From NCBI RefSeq assembly GCF_000499845.2, contig NC_023754.2:10360618-10424617 (forward strand): a DNA stretch of 64,000 nucleotides. The letters run 5' to 3'. This document shows positions 44,193 to 56,455 of this stretch, one piece after another (position 1 is the stretch's first letter; each line of letters begins with the position of its first letter). A program made the translations under genes and the position numbers. The notes under the pieces are model-generated. The model was not told the DNA's origin. It searched no databases and saw only the letters and a program-made list of their open reading frames with translations. The DNA comes from Phaseolus vulgaris. Its lineage: Eukaryota; Streptophyta; Magnoliopsida; Fabales; Fabaceae.

Positions 44193-44761
44193 CGTTCACA
44201 GAGATTAGACGTCGTGCGTTAGCACACATCGCCGCAGACGATCGAGTAACACAGAAACAAGGTCTTGTCGGCCCTGCCCGACCTCGAGCGGCAGCACGAC
44301 CTCCACCAATGAGGGTGCATGAGGCAACCACGGAGAAAAAGGGGGCGGGAAAGCCCTATGAGCGGATCCACACACGCGCGCGAAAAGACCCACCCCCGAA
44401 ACATAACTTTCGTGTGGAACTCAAGGAGTTGATCGCCATCTCGAACATAGCAGCGAAATTGAAGCTACCGGCGAAGACAGATAGGAAGATGGTGCCCAAC
44501 AAGAATGCTTGGTGTGAATTTCACCAGGCAAATGGTCACTACATACGAAATTGTTTGGCCTTGGCGCATCAACTAGATGAACTGGTGAAGAGCGGTTTCT
44601 TGAAGGTCTATCTTCAAGAGGCACAAGACGATCAGGCGTTGGTAGCTGCGGGAGCGGATCAGGGGCACGAGGTTCCTATCCACGGAGAGGTAAACACTAT
44701 CTCGGGAGAATTCTCAAGAGGAGGGTGCATTGCCTCCCAGTGAAAGAAGTACGCACGAAAG

Positions 44762-46530
44762 GTGATGGTGGTGGAGATACTACAGACGGACTTGATCCCC
44801 GACGTCGACCTAACCTTCACGAAAGTCGACCTCCAAGATGTCATACCTCACGATAATGATCCGATGGTAATCTCGTTGGTCACAACCGGGAGAAGGGTGC
44901 ATCGTGTCCTTGTAGACCTAGGAAGTTCGGCAGATGTTATGTTCCTGACAACCCTCAACCGGTTGCAACTGTCCACGGACGAATGAAAGCCCTACACCCG
45001 ATGTTTTTATGGTTTTGCATGGGACAAAGTGGTGGTTCGCGGGCACATTGAGTTGAGGACAACATTCATAGATGGCACGTCTTCACGCACTACAAGCATT
45101 AGGAACCTCGTCGTTAATGCTCCCTCGGCTTATAACATATTGTTGGGGAGACCGACTTTAAACAGGTTGGGAGCAGTTCCCTCCATGAGGCACATGAGGA
45201 TGAAAATGCCTTCCCTCGAAGGGGCAGTGATCACCATTAAGTCTGACCAAAGGGAGGCTAAGAAGTGCTACGAAAACAGCCTCAAGACAAAGAGAGGGGT
45301 GTTTTCTGTCACAACTAGACCACCGAGGGAAGACAGAGTGACCCGTGAAGAGATCGTACGAGAAAATCGACCCGAGCCTGCTGGAGGTGTGGTGGAGAAG
45401 GAGATCGGAGGAAAAATGTTCAAACTTGGGCAGTCTTTGTGTAAGGAGTCACAGGATCAAGTCGTCGAGGTCATAATGCGACACCTCGACGCATTCGCAT
45501 GGACCTCTGCCGACATGCCCGGTATCGACCTTGATTTCCAGTGTCATTGCCTCACTATGGACCCCAAGGTCCGACTTGTCTGCCAGAGAAGGCGAAAGTT
45601 CAACAAAGAAAAGCTTCAGGTCATACGGGAAGAAACGGAGAAGCTCCTAAAGGCTGGCCACATCAGAAAAATCCAGTACCTCGAATGGCTAGCCAACTTG
45701 GTACTAGTAAAGAATGCCAATGGGAAATGAAGGATGTGTGTCGATTTCACGGATCTCAACAATGCCTGCCCAAAGGATTCTTACCCGCTGCCCAATATCG
45801 ATGCCTTAGTGGACAGTGCCACCGGGTGTAGGTTACTCAGCTTCCTGGATGCCTTCTCTGGCTACAACCAGATCATGATGCACCCCAAGGATGAGTGTAA
45901 GACCGCGTTCTTGACAGATTTGTCTTGTTATTGCTATAAGGACATGCCCTTTGGGCTAAAAAATGCAGGGCCACCTACCAATGACTAACGGACAGAGTAC
46001 TAGCGCCCATGTTGGGGCGGAATGTCCAAGCGTACGTATATGACATGGTGGTCACCTCCCAGCAGAGGGAGCAACACGTAGCTGATCTGGAAGAGCTATT
46101 TACTACGATAGCAAAGTATAGGCTAAAGTTGAACCCAGAGAAGTGCGTGATCAGAGTGGAGGCAAGAAAGTTCTTGGGTTTCGTACTCACTGAACGAGGA
46201 ATTGAGGCAAATCTCGAGAAGTGCGCTGCCGTAATAGCTATGAGAAGCCCAATCTCAGTGAAAGAAGTACAACAATTGACGGAGCGCATGGCCACTCTGT
46301 CCAGATTCGTATCGGCAGGAGGAGACAAGGGACACCCTTATTTCCAGTTCCTGAAGAGGAACAACAGGTTCGTCTGGACCCGTGAGTGTGAGGAGGCGTT
46401 CGTCAAACTGAAGGAGTACCTGGCCAACCCTTCGGTGTTATGCAAGTCAGAGTTAGGTATCCCACTCTGTCTATACTTCGCAGTTACGAAAAGGGCGATC
46501 AGTTCGGTCCTATTGAAGGACCAAGACTAA
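44762..46530 (+). pseudogene. pol: Tat-B pol: protease and reverse transcriptase, with catalytic loss
   Basis: The aspartic protease lies at 44762-45175: VLVDLGSSADVMF replaces the usual D-T/S-G-S/A core with DLGSS, then YNILLGRPTLNRLG. The RT follows: RPPREDR.. linker, VQRRRKFN-like block (45570-45610), then RMCVDFTDLNNACPKDSYPL (45731), FLDAFSGYNQIMM, MPFGLKNAG, and at 46030 AYVYDMVV where YVDD is expected (TAT at 46039-46041). The first Asp of the catalytic pair is therefore lost. In-frame stops lie at 44984, 45728 and 45986, with a frame change near 46000. After that EKCVIRVEARKFLGF and the RT/RNase H linker run to 46530. Confidence 0.87.
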
Positions 46531-47140
46531 GTACAGAGGCCAATCTATTTCGTCAGCAAGGTATTGCAGGGGCCGGAGGTGAGATACCAGGCCTTAGAAA
46601 AAGCAGCCTTAACGGTGGTATTCTCAGCAAGAAGACTCTGCCACTACTTCCAGAGCTTCACCGTGATAGTGATGACGGACCTTCCAATGCGCAAGGTTTT
46701 GCAAAAAACCGGATGTGGCGAGGAGAATGGCACGATGGGCGGTGGAACTTTCTGAATTCGACATACACTACGAACCTAGAGGCCCCATCAAGGATGCCGA
46801 CTTCGTAGTGGAACTCTCCTCGGCAACCACACACCAGGAAAGGGCAAATTTCAGGTGGGTACTCTCTGTAGATGGTTCCTCAAACCAACAAGGTAGTGGA
46901 GCAGGTCTTATCTTGGAGGGACCGGATGGGTTGCTGATTGAGCAGTTCCTACAGTTCGCCTTCAAGGCCAGCAACAACCAGGCGGAGTATGAGACCCTGA
47001 TCGCGGGAATGTTGTTGGCTAAGGAGATGGGAGTAAAGGGGTTGTTAGCAAAGAGCAATTCCTTATTAGTTACATGCCAGGTGACGGGGGAATACCAAGC
47101 TAAAGACCCTCAGATGGCCGCATACCTTGAATACGTCTAG
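46531..47140 (+). pseudogene. pol: Tat-B RNase H region with a second (Tat-type) RNase H
   Basis: The first RNase H is degraded: FVWTRECEEAFVKLKEYL and LCLYFAVTKRAISSVLLKDQD (just upstream), then EVRYQALEKAALTVVFSARRL near 46575 in another frame. A second RNase H domain follows at 46850-47140 with WVLSVDGSSNQQGSGAG (first catalytic Asp), KASNNQAEYETLIAGM (Glu) and AKSNSLLVTCQVTGEYQAKD. A second RNase H after the first is a known Tat-lineage feature. AKSNS stands where the family usually has a DSQL-like Asp, so this domain too has probably lost a catalytic residue. Confidence 0.75.
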
Positions 47141-48514
47141 GTCTTGAAGGAGTCGTTCGAAGTGTTCGAGTTAGTCCATGTACCCAGAGAACAAAATGCC
47201 CGAGCTGACTTGCTTGCAAAACTCGCCAGTTTGGGCAAGGGGGCAGACAAAGGACGGTGATTCAGAAGACCCAGAAGACACCCCGAACCACCACGGGCAA
47301 TACAACAGAAATCCACCAAATTAGCACATTGGAAGGGATGAGAAAGAGTCATCGATCGTTGATACAAGAGACAGTGAAAACACCCAGAATAAGCAGGTAC
47401 CCAGTCGTTGAAGAAATAGCGGCGCAAGTTTGCCAGGTTGAGTTAGGAGAAACCTGGATGATGGCCTACCAGCGCTACTTAGCTGATGAGATACTCCCGT
47501 TAGAGCCCGCAGAAGCTCGGAAAATCAAGAAAAATTTGAGCAAGTACACCCTGATCAATGGGAAATTATTCAGGCACGGATTCACCCATCCTATACTGGT
47601 ATGCGTGGACGGTGAGCAATGCACGCGCATCATGGAAGAACTACACGAAGGGATATGCGGTAGCCACATCGGTGGCCGATCTCTCTCGTTAAAGGCCATT
47701 CGTGCAGGATATTACTGACCAACCATGAGGGAGGATTGCACGAGATACACCCAATGGTGCAAGCAGTGCCAACAACACGCAGATTGGCACAAAGCGCCCC
47801 CAGGGGAGTTGAGATCGATATACAACCCATGGCCATTTCATACCTGGGGAATCGATATTCTAGGGCCTTTCCCTTTGCCGGTACGGCAGATGAAGTACCT
47901 CGTGGTTGCCATAGAATATTTCACGAAGTGGATCGAGGCCGAACCAGTGGCACAGACACGACCCATAAAATCCAACACTTCGTGTGGAAAAACATAGTGT
48001 GCCGCTTCGGAATCCCGAAGAGGTTGGTATCCAATAATAGTACCCATTTTACAAGCCAACAATTGGGCAAGCTATGTACGAAGCTGGGGATAACGCAAGT
48101 ATTTCCATTAGTAGAACACCCCCAGATGAACGGACAGGTCGAGTCGGCCATCCGAGTTCTGCTCAGAGGTCTGAGAATAAGGCTGGACAAAGCCAAAGGG
48201 ATCTGGGCAGAAGAAGTTCCTAGAATTGTGTGGGCCTACCACACTACCCCTCAGTCCACAACCAAGGAAACGCCATTCAGCTTGGTGTATGGTCCGGACG
48301 CTATGATCCTAGTAGAAATCCAGGAAAACTCACCACGTTTCTAGAACTTCGTGGTCGAGGAGTCGAACAAGGAAAGAAAGGTGAACTTGGACCTACTGGA
48401 TGAAGTGAGGGAGGAAGCAAGGATTAAAACTGAAGCCTTGAAAAGAAGGGTGGAGCTCCAACCTGAGACCTCGGCAGTTCCAGGTCGCCGACCTGGTGAT
48501 GAGGAAGGCCCACC
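47141..48514 (+). pseudogene. pol: Tat-B integrase, broken
   Basis: The zinc-binding block is HEGICGSHIGGRSLSLKAI, then a stop (TGA near 47717), then CTRYTQWCKQCQQHAD. The core has TWGIDILGPFPLPV (first catalytic Asp) and YFTKWIEAEP, then a frame change near 47990. In the next frame LVSNNSTHFTSQQL has Asn where the second catalytic Asp is expected (VSDNGTQF in relatives), and NGQVESAIRVLLRG keeps the Glu. The rest (WAYHTTPQSTTKETPFSLVYG) runs to a TAG near 48342, and the acidic tail continues to the insertion at 48515. Integrase would insert element DNA; this copy cannot. Confidence 0.85.
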
Positions 48515-49596
48515 TGATAGAGATCAAATAAGAGAGGATTTTACTAATGGAGGAAGAGGTCATTCACCCAAACATTTGAAGTTCTTCCTTCTAGTCTTCT
48601 AAAAAATTAAAGAAGAATTTAAATAAAGAGAGGACCAAGCCTAAAGCCAAAAGAAGACTACAAGCTTTCAAGAATGGGCTTCAATTAATATCTCTCTTTA
48701 TAGTTTCTTTTGTATAAATTTGTAAATAATATAGAATAGTGTTTAGGTAGGTGCTAAGAGGGAAACCTAAAGATACCTCTTGTGTAAAGAATCTTTAGAT
48801 ATTAGCTTTAGAAAAATCTAGAAAGGTATCCCTTCCTTATCCACTTTAGGCGCTAGAAGTGGAAGAGTTGCAAGGTAACCTTGTTTAGCTTCCTTTGTAA
48901 GCTTCTTGTACACTCGTGACCAGTCCTTCTCCTATAAAATGAGGGCTTGAGTCTTTCTAATACAAATTTGATATTTTGAGTACAGAAATTCTCCCCAATG
49001 AGTGATTGAGAGACTTGTGTCTTCTCTTACCATAGTCTTATCTTGAGAGCAATCTTGGAACCTCAAGTGGCGGCATCTACACTCATCTTGAAGCTTTGCA
49101 TCCTTCAAATGGCGTGTTCCTCTCCAAGGACTCCAACCACATAAGTTCTCTTCTCCTTTCCATCTTATTCATCCATTTCCATTCCCAAATAAACTCTAAA
49201 AACATGTCTTAGGCTTTTCTAATCATTGTAATCGGTTCTTTTACTTGTTCTTGCACTTTTGTTCGGTCCATTTGGTTCCTAACATGTTTTGTTCGGTTCA
49301 TATCATTCTTTGGCTGTTTTAATCGATTCATTAGCTTTCTTTCATGCTTTTGTTCGGTTAATTTGCTTTCTAGTTAGTTTTAATCAGTTCCTTTGCTTCT
49401 TTGTTCATTTTAATCGGTTCATTTGACAAGAAATTGATTTCCACATGAGTTTTGGCTTGTTTGCTTAAGATTTGGTGAGTTCTTGAATGAAAGAACATTG
49501 ATCCAATTCTAGAAAAGTGCCTAATCATATTCCAACTCAAGTTGACTCCATAACATGTCTATGAAACATCTCTATCTTGTTATTGGAATCATATCA
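48515..49596 (+). repeat. Solo CRM-like LTR in Tat-B (1082 bp)
   Basis: It begins TGATAGAGATCAAAT and ends GGAATCATATCA, with a perfect duplication CCACC (48510-48514 and 49597-49601). The body is clearly related to the full-length CRM-like LTR and to the inverted solo LTR at 43176. Its terminal half contains repeated ATCGGTTC / TCGGTTCAT motifs (49230-49435). Confidence 0.9.
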
Positions 49597-49601
49597 CCAC
49601 C

Positions 49602-49668
49602 CGTACCAGTTAGAAAACAAGTTATCTCCTTAGTGGACCGGTCCTTTCAGAATAACGCAGGCCCTCGG
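49602..49668 (+). other. Short Tat-B segment between two insertions
   Basis: 67 bp of Tat-B sequence (CCGTACCAGTTAG... to GCCCTCGG). Its last five bases, CTCGG, are the target duplication of the next insertion. Confidence 0.7.
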
Positions 49669-50657
49669 TGATGGAGATCAAGCTCAAGTGGACATGGAGG
49701 CCAATCATCAAGAGCAAGAATAGGTTGAGGTTCAAGTGGAGGACGCCCATGGAGGTCAAAGCCAACCTCAAAGGCTTACAAGAAGCATGTTCAAAGCTTT
49801 AGGAGCTAATGGACGTTTATTTTCTCTTTTTGTAATTTCTTTGTTTGAAGGTGCTTAGAGGGAAACATTAGAAACCTCTTTTGTTAAAGCATCTTTAGGT
49901 CTTTAGATTAGGAGTCTTAGGGGGGGTGCGTTAGTAGATAGGTGTAGAAGTAACTAGGGAGGTGCCAAAGTGAGAGAGAAGGTCACACCTTCTTCATGAC
50001 CATAGTTGGCGCCACTTTCATTAGCTTTTGGGGGGAATTTTGAATTTAATTTGCCTTGCATTTCAGCACCTCTAGGCTATAAATTAAGGTGCTGCCCTTG
50101 TACATTTCAGATTTGAATTTTGATTAGAGAAACTATACTCAATTTTTGAGAGAGCATTGGAGAGCTTTGTGCGTTCCTCACTAGTCTTCTCTTGAGAGTT
50201 CAATGGTTACCTCAAGTGGCGGCTTGCACACTTATCTTGGAGTCTCCATCCTCCTAGTGGCGTGATCATCCAACCATTCCTCCATCTTCATGAGCTTTTC
50301 TCTTCTCCTTCCTTCCTTCTCTTTTTATGTTCATGTTTCAGCTTGTGTTCCTTGTCTTTTTGTTCGGCATTTTCATTTTCCAGCTGGCTGTTCTTCTTCT
50401 ATTTTTATTTTGGTCCGGTGCCTTTTAATTTCCAACACTTCTATTCAGTTTTCTTGCCTTTTGTTCCTTTTCAATCAGTTCAATTTGACAATATGTGGAA
50501 CTTCCATATGAGTTTGGGTTTTGGTACTAGTTTTGGTGAGTTCTTGATTGTAGAACATTGATCCAATTCTATCTTAAAGTGCCTATCTCATATCCAACTC
50601 AAGATGATTCCTAAGAATGTCAAGAATCATTCATATTGCGCTAGTGGAATCACATCA
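49669..50657 (+). repeat. 5' LTR of the CRM-like element (989 bp)
   Basis: A TATA box (TATAAATT) lies at 50078. The first 190 bp are the counterpart of pol coding sequence in the 3' LTR but hold a TAG here. Confidence 0.92.
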
Positions 50658-50659
50658 TG

Positions 50660-50671
50660 TGGTATCATGAG
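50660..50671 (+). other. Primer binding site of the CRM-like element
   Basis: TGGTATCATGAG starts two bases after the LTR. It resembles the initiator-Met tRNA site TGGTATCAGAGC, with differences at its 3' half. Confidence 0.7.
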
Positions 50672-51869
50672 TTTAGGTGTGTTCTTGTTTAATTTTTGAG
50701 TTGTGTAGCACTTTAATTTCAAGAGCCCTTTAATTCTTGCTGTTTACATTTCTGTTTTTAGGCTTATTTGAGTTTTATTGCTGTTTTCTTTATTTTGCCT
50801 ATCATGTGTTTGAGTATTTTCCTTTTTGAATCCATACAAGTTTTGTCTTAGTCATGTTTTCCCATAATTGTCACCACTTCTTGTAGTACTTTTATTTGAA
50901 TTTTTTGTTTCTTGCTTTGGTGTCATATAATTTTTTGAGTTTGATATTTGATCCTTTGTGCATTTTATGTTTTAGAATTGAGTTCATACTTGTATTTTAG
51001 ACCTATACAAGTTCCTATACATCATTTTCCATTATGTCTTTGCTAGTTCTTTATACTGTTTTTCATTCCTGTTAGGATTCCTCTGTTTTCTGAAAACATG
51101 CTTACTGTTTTTCCTTATTGCAATTGATTTACTCACTGGAAAATTCTGAAATTCGGGATTTTTGTTCTTCAAAGTGTTAGAAAAGAGTAGAAAAAAGAAG
51201 TACTCAAAAATTCAAAGTACACAAAAAATGATAAATAAAATACAAAAAGTGTACAATTCTGCCAAAAAAAATACGGTAATCTGGCAGCGATTTTGAAAAA
51301 TTTATCTCAATTACTTGGCTTACTGTTTTTAATTGATTCCAGTGCCATTATTGAGTTAACATCTTGAAGTTTCTGTGGTTTAAATTTCATAATCCAGTTC
51401 GCTCTACATCATTCCAGTTAAATCAGTGAATATCAAGCACAGTTTGCATTAAAAAACAATTTCCAGTAGCTAATTTTTTTGTTTTCTTCATCTACTCTAG
51501 TGCTTTTCCTTAAGTATTCTTTTGTGTGCCTACTTTTCTCATTGAGTTCTTTATTTTCTTGATTGTCTTTCATTCTTACTCTTTGAGTTTGTCTTACATA
51601 TAGTTTTCCTTTTGCAATTACCTTTCCTCTTATACCTTTTCTTGTTTGTCTTTATTGTTTCATTGGTTTTGTGGTGGTTGCTTTTGAGATTGGTGTGCTT
51701 GCTTTGACATCTTTCATTTGAGGATTCCAAGGCCTCAAGATCAGATTGGTGCAAGGACATTATTTCTTTGAGAGTGACCTATTTTTCTGCCTCAATTCAC
51801 TTCGGCAATTTGGTTGCCAAATTCACTGTTTTTGCTAATTTTGTTTCTTAACTTGTTTGCTGTTTTTGT
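50672..51869 (+). other. Untranslated leader of the CRM-like element
   Basis: About 1.2 kb, AT-rich, without a credible gene. Small frames are present but not conserved in the other copies. Confidence 0.7.
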
Positions 51870-52895
51870 GTGTTTGCTGTTTTTATTTGCAAATGGCTGG
51901 ATTTTCAAGTGATGCATCCTACAAGCAGCATTCTCCTTCCAAAGCTTCGGTCCTTGGTCAAATTACATGAAGCAAAACGCACAATTAGGCGTTTGGAAGA
52001 GAAATTGCAAAAGATGGAGGTGCAACAAGCTAGGCCATCTCCTTCTATTCATGATGGGCATCATTCTCATAGACCTTCTTCAAGAGGTTATTCCAATGAT
52101 TTTGGCCGTGAAGAAGACCATAGGAGAAGGAGAACTCCACCCCAATTTCATGGACATAGACATCACCATGGAAATGGCTTCTACCAAGATGCAAAGGCTA
52201 GGCTACCTTCGGTCAAGCTTCCTTGTTTTAATGGCTCTAGTGATCCTAATGTATATTTAGATTGGGAGGCTAAGTGTGAACAAATATTTGAGATCCATGA
52301 GATCCAAGATGAGCATAAGCTTAAGCTAGCCACCTTAGAGTTTAGTGATTATGCCATGAAATGGTGGCATGGTGTTGTAAAGGACATTATCTATCACAAG
52401 GGTCCTCCCGTGGACTCTTGGAACTCTTTAAAGGATCACATGCGCACTAGGTTTGTGCCCCCACCTTTTAGGAAAGACCTCATGTTGAGACTCCAACGGT
52501 TTCAACAAGGCACGCTAAATGTGGATGAATATTATAAGGAGCTAGAAACGCTTGTGTTTAAAATTGAATTAGAGGAAAGTGAGGAAGCTATGATTGCTAG
52601 GTTTGTGAGTGGTCTAAGGAAGGATATTCAAGATATTGTTGAGTTACAAGAGTATTCATCATTGGGTTCTTTAGTTCATCTTGCAATGAAGGTGGAAGCC
52701 CAACTTGCTAAGAAAAATTCTTTCAAAAATATTCCCAATGATGGTTACTACAACAAGTCTTTGAGGAACAATTATAAATTTCCTTCCAAAGAATCTTCTT
52801 TCAAACCCAAGGAACCTAATCTACTTCTAGGCCTAAATCACCCACTAGAACGTCTAATACCAAATGTTTTAAATGTATGGGTTATGGTCACGTAG
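51870..52895 (+). pseudogene. gag: CRM-like gag, frameshifted
   Basis: The likely original start is ATG at 51893 (MAGFSSDASYKQ), which soon runs out of frame. The open frame from 51870 gives the main body: coiled coil (AKRTIRRLEEKLQKME), a His/Arg-rich segment, then the gag core PCFNGSSDPNVYLDWEAKCE, AMKWWHGVV, MRTRFVPP and LRLQRFQQGTLNVDEYYKEL. Near 52815 a one-base shift moves the C-terminus into the pol frame, where a CCHC knuckle [14 protein letters not shown] (52863-52906) sits. Hence gag has at least two indels in an otherwise young element, so it would need a helper gag. Confidence 0.85.
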
Positions 52896-55800
52896 CTGCT
52901 AATTGCCCTTCTAAACGAAGTACGTACATGCATGAAAGCATTGTAGTGAGTGAGCATGATTCGGATTCTCCTAAGCATTCATTGCATTCTAGTGCATCTA
53001 GTGGGGAAGAGAGTGAATGTCCACTTGAAGGGGATTTGTTAGTTGTGAGAAGACTTCTTGGCCAAGTTTCACAACCTTTTGATGAAAGTCAAAGGGAAAA
53101 TATTTTCCATACAAGATGTCTTATTCAAAACAACATTTGCTCTTTGATAGTGGATGGGGGTAGTTGTGCTAATGTGGCTAGTACAAGAGTAGTAGATAAG
53201 CTTGGATTGCCTACTATCTCTCATACAAAGCCCTACAAATTGCAATGGCTTAGTGAAGTAGGAGAAATTGTTGTAAATAAACAAGTCCTCATCCATTTCT
53301 CAATTGGAAAATACAAAGATGAGGTATTATGTGATGTTGTGCCCATGGAAGCTACTCATGTTCTTTTGGGAAGGCCTTGGCAATTTGATAGAAAAGTGTT
53401 ACATGATGGCTTTACCAACAAACTTTCTTTTGATTTCCATGGTCACAAGGTTACTTTAAAATCTCTCTCTCCTAGAGAAGTCCAAGAGGACCAAATTATA
53501 ATGAAGAAAAAGAGGGAGAGTGAAAAAGATAAAAAAGATAAAAAAGATAAAAAAGATAAGACTTATAAGCCTACACTCCTTGTGTCTAGGCATGAGATTG
53601 AAAGGGAAATAGTGGCTCATCATCCTCTTTTCTTAGCCATCCCTAGAACTCTTAAAGTAGAATCACTTGTTGATAGTCCTCATTGCTTGGAAAATTTGGT
53701 AGAAGAGTTTCAAGATGTGTTTCAAGATCCTCCAAAAGGACTTCCACCTTTGAGAGGGATTGAGCACCAAATTGATTTGATACCGGGCTCTTCTTTACCA
53801 AACCGTCCAGCATATAGGACCAATCCAAGTGAAACCAAGGAAATTCGCCAACAAGTTGAGGCTTTGATTGAGAAAGGGTGGGTTCAAGATAGCATGAGTC
53901 CTTGTGCTATGCCTATCATCTTAGTGCCTAAAAAGGATGGCACATGGCGAATGTGTTCGGATTGTAGGGCCATCAATAACATTACAATTAAGTATAGGCA
54001 TCCCATACCTAGACTAGATGATTTGTTGGATGAATTACATGGTTCAAAAATCTTTTCAAAGATTGATCTTAAAAGCGGCTACAATCAAATCCGTATCAAA
54101 CCGGGTGATGAATGGAAGACGACTTTTAAGACCAACTTTGGTTTATATGAGTGGTTAGTTATGCCCTTTGGTTTAACTAATGCACCAAGTACCTTCATGC
54201 GCCTCATGCATCATGTTCTTAGACCTTTCATTGGTAAGTTTGTTGTTGTTTACTTTGATGACATTCTCATTTATAGCTTATCTTTGGAGGACCATAGGTT
54301 GCATGTTAGGCAAGTTTTAGAAACCCTTAGGAAGGAACATTTGTATGCTAATCTTGCTAAATGTATGTTTGCTCTTGATCATATAGAATTCCTAGGGTTT
54401 GTTGTGAGTTGCAAAGGGGTCCATGTGGACAAAACAAAGGTGATGGCCATTCAAAATTGGCCTACACCGAAAACCTTGAATGAAGTCCGAAGTTTCCATG
54501 GACTTGCTTCTTTCTATAGAAGATTTGTCCCAAACTTTGGTACTATTGCCGCACCTCTCAATGACATAGTGAAAAAGGATGTCGTCTTTCAATGGGGAGA
54601 AGCACAACACAAAGCTTTTGAAACTTTGAAAGAAAAATTGACTAATGCTCCCATCTTGGCCCTTCCTAACTTCACTAAGACATTTGAGATTGAGTGTGAT
54701 GCTTCAAGCATAGGTATTGGGGTTGTTCTCCTTCAAGAGGGCCACCCCATAGCCTATTTTAGTGAGAAATTGAAGGGAAGTCATCTCAATTATTCCACTT
54801 ATGACAAAGAATTATATGCACTTGTTAGGGCTTTGTTTACTTGGCAACACTATCTTTTTCCCAAAGAGTTTGTGATACATAGTGATCATGAATCTCTTAA
54901 ATATTTGAAAAGCCAAAACAAGCTTAACAAGCGGCATGCTAAGTGGGTGAAATTCATTGAGCAATTTCCTTATGTGATCAAACACAAGCAAGGCAAAGTA
55001 AACATTGTGGCGGATGCACTTTCTAGAAGATACACTTTGCTAAATCTTTTAAGCTTTCAATATCTTGGCTTTGATCACATTAAGGAACTTTATCATGATG
55101 ACCTTGATTTTTCTCTCATCTATCAAGAGTGTCTTAAGGGAGGACACAAAGATTTTTTTATACAAGATGACTTTCTTTTTAAAGGAAAACGTCTTTGTGT
55201 TCCTCAATGCTCTATTAGATTATCTCTTGTTAGAGAAGCTCATGAGGGGGGTTTAATGGGTCACTTTGGGGTTGCTAAAACTTTGGATGTGTTGCATGAA
55301 CATTTCTTTTGGCCTCATATGCATAAACATGTTCATAGTTTGTGTGATAAATGCATAGCTTGCCGCAAAGCTAAGTCTAAGATGCATCCCCATGGTTTAT
55401 ATACTCCTCTTCCTATCCCTTCAATTCCTTGGGTTGATATATCTATGGATTTCATCTTAGGCTTACCCAAGACATCAAAGGGAAAGGACTCCATTTTTGT
55501 GGTAGTGGATCGTTTTTCAAAGATGGCTCACTTTATTCCTTGCCACAAAGTGGATGATGCATGTCATATTGCAAACCTCTTCTTTCAAGAAGTGGTTCGT
55601 TTGCATGGGATCTCTAGATATATAGTGTCCGATAGAGATCCCAAGTTCTTGAGTCACTTTTGGAAGACCTTGTGGGGCAAGCTTGGAACTAAGCTTTTAT
55701 TTTCTACCACTTGCCACCCACAAACTGATGGTCAAACCGAGGTGGTAAATAGAACTTTGGGACAACTATTGAGATGTTTTATTTCGGGGAATCCTAGAGT

Positions 55801-56455
55801 GTGGGAGAATTTACTACCCCATGTTGAGTTTGCATATAATCGTGTAGTAAATTCTACCACCTCACATTCTCCTTTTGAGGTTGTCTATGGGTTTAACCCC
55901 TTAACACCTCTTGATCTTCTTCCTATTCCCCTTCTTGGAGATGTCTTGTGCAAAGATGGGGATGAAAAAGCTTCTTTTGTGAAAACTTTGCATAAAGACA
56001 TCAAGAAGAGAATTGAGAAGAAGGTTGGCAAGTATGCTGAACTTACCAATAAAAAGAGAAAAGCATTGTTGTTTGATGAGGGAGATTGGGTTTGGCTTCA
56101 CTCGAGGAAGGATCGTTTTCCTACTCAAAGGAAGTCCAAAATAATGCCTCGTGGGGATGGACCTTTCCAAGTCCTCAAGAGGATTAATGACAATGCTTAT
56201 GAGTTAGATATGCCTGATACATTCTTAGGTAGTCATACTTTTAATGTTAGCGATCTAACTCTTTTTTCTGTAGGTCTCCAGAATTCGTGGTCGAATTCTC
56301 TCCAACTCGGGGAGTATGATGGAGATCAAGCTCAAGTGGACATGGAGGCCAATCATCAAGAGCAAGAAGAGGTTGAGGTTCAAGTGGAGGACGCCCATGG
56401 AGGTCAAAGCCCACCTCAAAGGCTTACAAGAAGCATTCAAAGCTTTAGGAGCTAA
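52877..56455 (+). CDS. pol: CRM-like pol polyprotein (1192 codons open)
   Basis: It begins with the gag zinc knuckle and then encodes, in order, an aspartic protease ([11 protein letters not shown], about residues 92-200, ending HVLLGRPW), a Lys/Asp repeat linker (KDKKDKKDK near residue 220), RT (about 330-510: [25 protein letters not shown], catalytic VYFDDILIY), RNase H ([29 protein letters not shown]), and integrase (HHCC block, [29 protein letters not shown]). The integrase C-terminus has [14 protein letters not shown] and HTFNVSDLT. All catalytic residues I looked for are present. The last 46 codons lie inside the 3' LTR (from 56317); a 2-bp deletion near 56430 replaces the usual ending with SIQSFRS. 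Confidence 0.92.
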   Translation: MGYGHVAANCPSKRSTYMHESIVVSEHDSDSPKHSLHSSASSGEESECPLEGDLLVVRRLLGQVSQPFDESQRENIFHTRCLIQNNICSLIVDGGSCANVASTRVVDKLGLPTISHTKPYKLQWLSEVGEIVVNKQVLIHFSIGKYKDEVLCDVVPMEATHVLLGRPWQFDRKVLHDGFTNKLSFDFHGHKVTLKSLSPREVQEDQIIMKKKRESEKDKKDKKDKKDKTYKPTLLVSRHEIEREIVAHHPLFLAIPRTLKVESLVDSPHCLENLVEEFQDVFQDPPKGLPPLRGIEHQIDLIPGSSLPNRPAYRTNPSETKEIRQQVEALIEKGWVQDSMSPCAMPIILVPKKDGTWRMCSDCRAINNITIKYRHPIPRLDDLLDELHGSKIFSKIDLKSGYNQIRIKPGDEWKTTFKTNFGLYEWLVMPFGLTNAPSTFMRLMHHVLRPFIGKFVVVYFDDILIYSLSLEDHRLHVRQVLETLRKEHLYANLAKCMFALDHIEFLGFVVSCKGVHVDKTKVMAIQNWPTPKTLNEVRSFHGLASFYRRFVPNFGTIAAPLNDIVKKDVVFQWGEAQHKAFETLKEKLTNAPILALPNFTKTFEIECDASSIGIGVVLLQEGHPIAYFSEKLKGSHLNYSTYDKELYALVRALFTWQHYLFPKEFVIHSDHESLKYLKSQNKLNKRHAKWVKFIEQFPYVIKHKQGKVNIVADALSRRYTLLNLLSFQYLGFDHIKELYHDDLDFSLIYQECLKGGHKDFFIQDDFLFKGKRLCVPQCSIRLSLVREAHEGGLMGHFGVAKTLDVLHEHFFWPHMHKHVHSLCDKCIACRKAKSKMHPHGLYTPLPIPSIPWVDISMDFILGLPKTSKGKDSIFVVVDRFSKMAHFIPCHKVDDACHIANLFFQEVVRLHGISRYIVSDRDPKFLSHFWKTLWGKLGTKLLFSTTCHPQTDGQTEVVNRTLGQLLRCFISGNPRVWENLLPHVEFAYNRVVNSTTSHSPFEVVYGFNPLTPLDLLPIPLLGDVLCKDGDEKASFVKTLHKDIKKRIEKKVGKYAELTNKKRKALLFDEGDWVWLHSRKDRFPTQRKSKIMPRGDGPFQVLKRINDNAYELDMPDTFLGSHTFNVSDLTLFSVGLQNSWSNSLQLGEYDGDQAQVDMEANHQEQEEVEVQVEDAHGGQSPPQRLTRSIQSFRS
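56280..56299 (+). repeat. 8-bp perfect inverted repeat beside the polypurine tract
   Basis: AGAATTCG and CGAATTCT flank TGGT, 18 bp before the 3' LTR. The same 20 bp occur at the matching site of the truncated copy (28090-28109). It is also coding (QNSWSNS), so protein constraint may explain it. Confidence 0.5.

Larger units (their letters stand above)
40708..44743 (+). pseudogene. gag: Tat-B gag, interrupted by two solo LTRs
   Basis: The gag start is duplicated (ATG at 40708 and 41065): MQQILDTMRALQVEVAAS, then an ELRRANEELRRDL coiled coil. From the second start the frame reaches PMPFS and a stop (TGA, 41248), then SFTGVE up to 41316, where a solo LTR sits. It resumes at 42775 (EDPVAHLTTFHTQMM) with the gag core (MLMSTLSGVALEWF, YQGESMKDCLNRFG) to 43175. 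After a second solo LTR it continues at 44198 with EIRRRALAHIAAD and KELIAISNIAAKLKLP, then a Cys/His motif CEFHQANGHYIRNC, and stops at 44743. Both LTR insertions preserve the frame once the duplications are discounted. Gag forms the particle; this one is dead. Confidence 0.85.

Noticed and set aside
50262..50561. A 99-codon frame in the CRM-like LTR, repeated at 56908-57207
   Set aside because: It lies in the LTR downstream of the TATA box, is hydrophobic by composition, and occurs in both LTRs only because LTRs are identical repeats.
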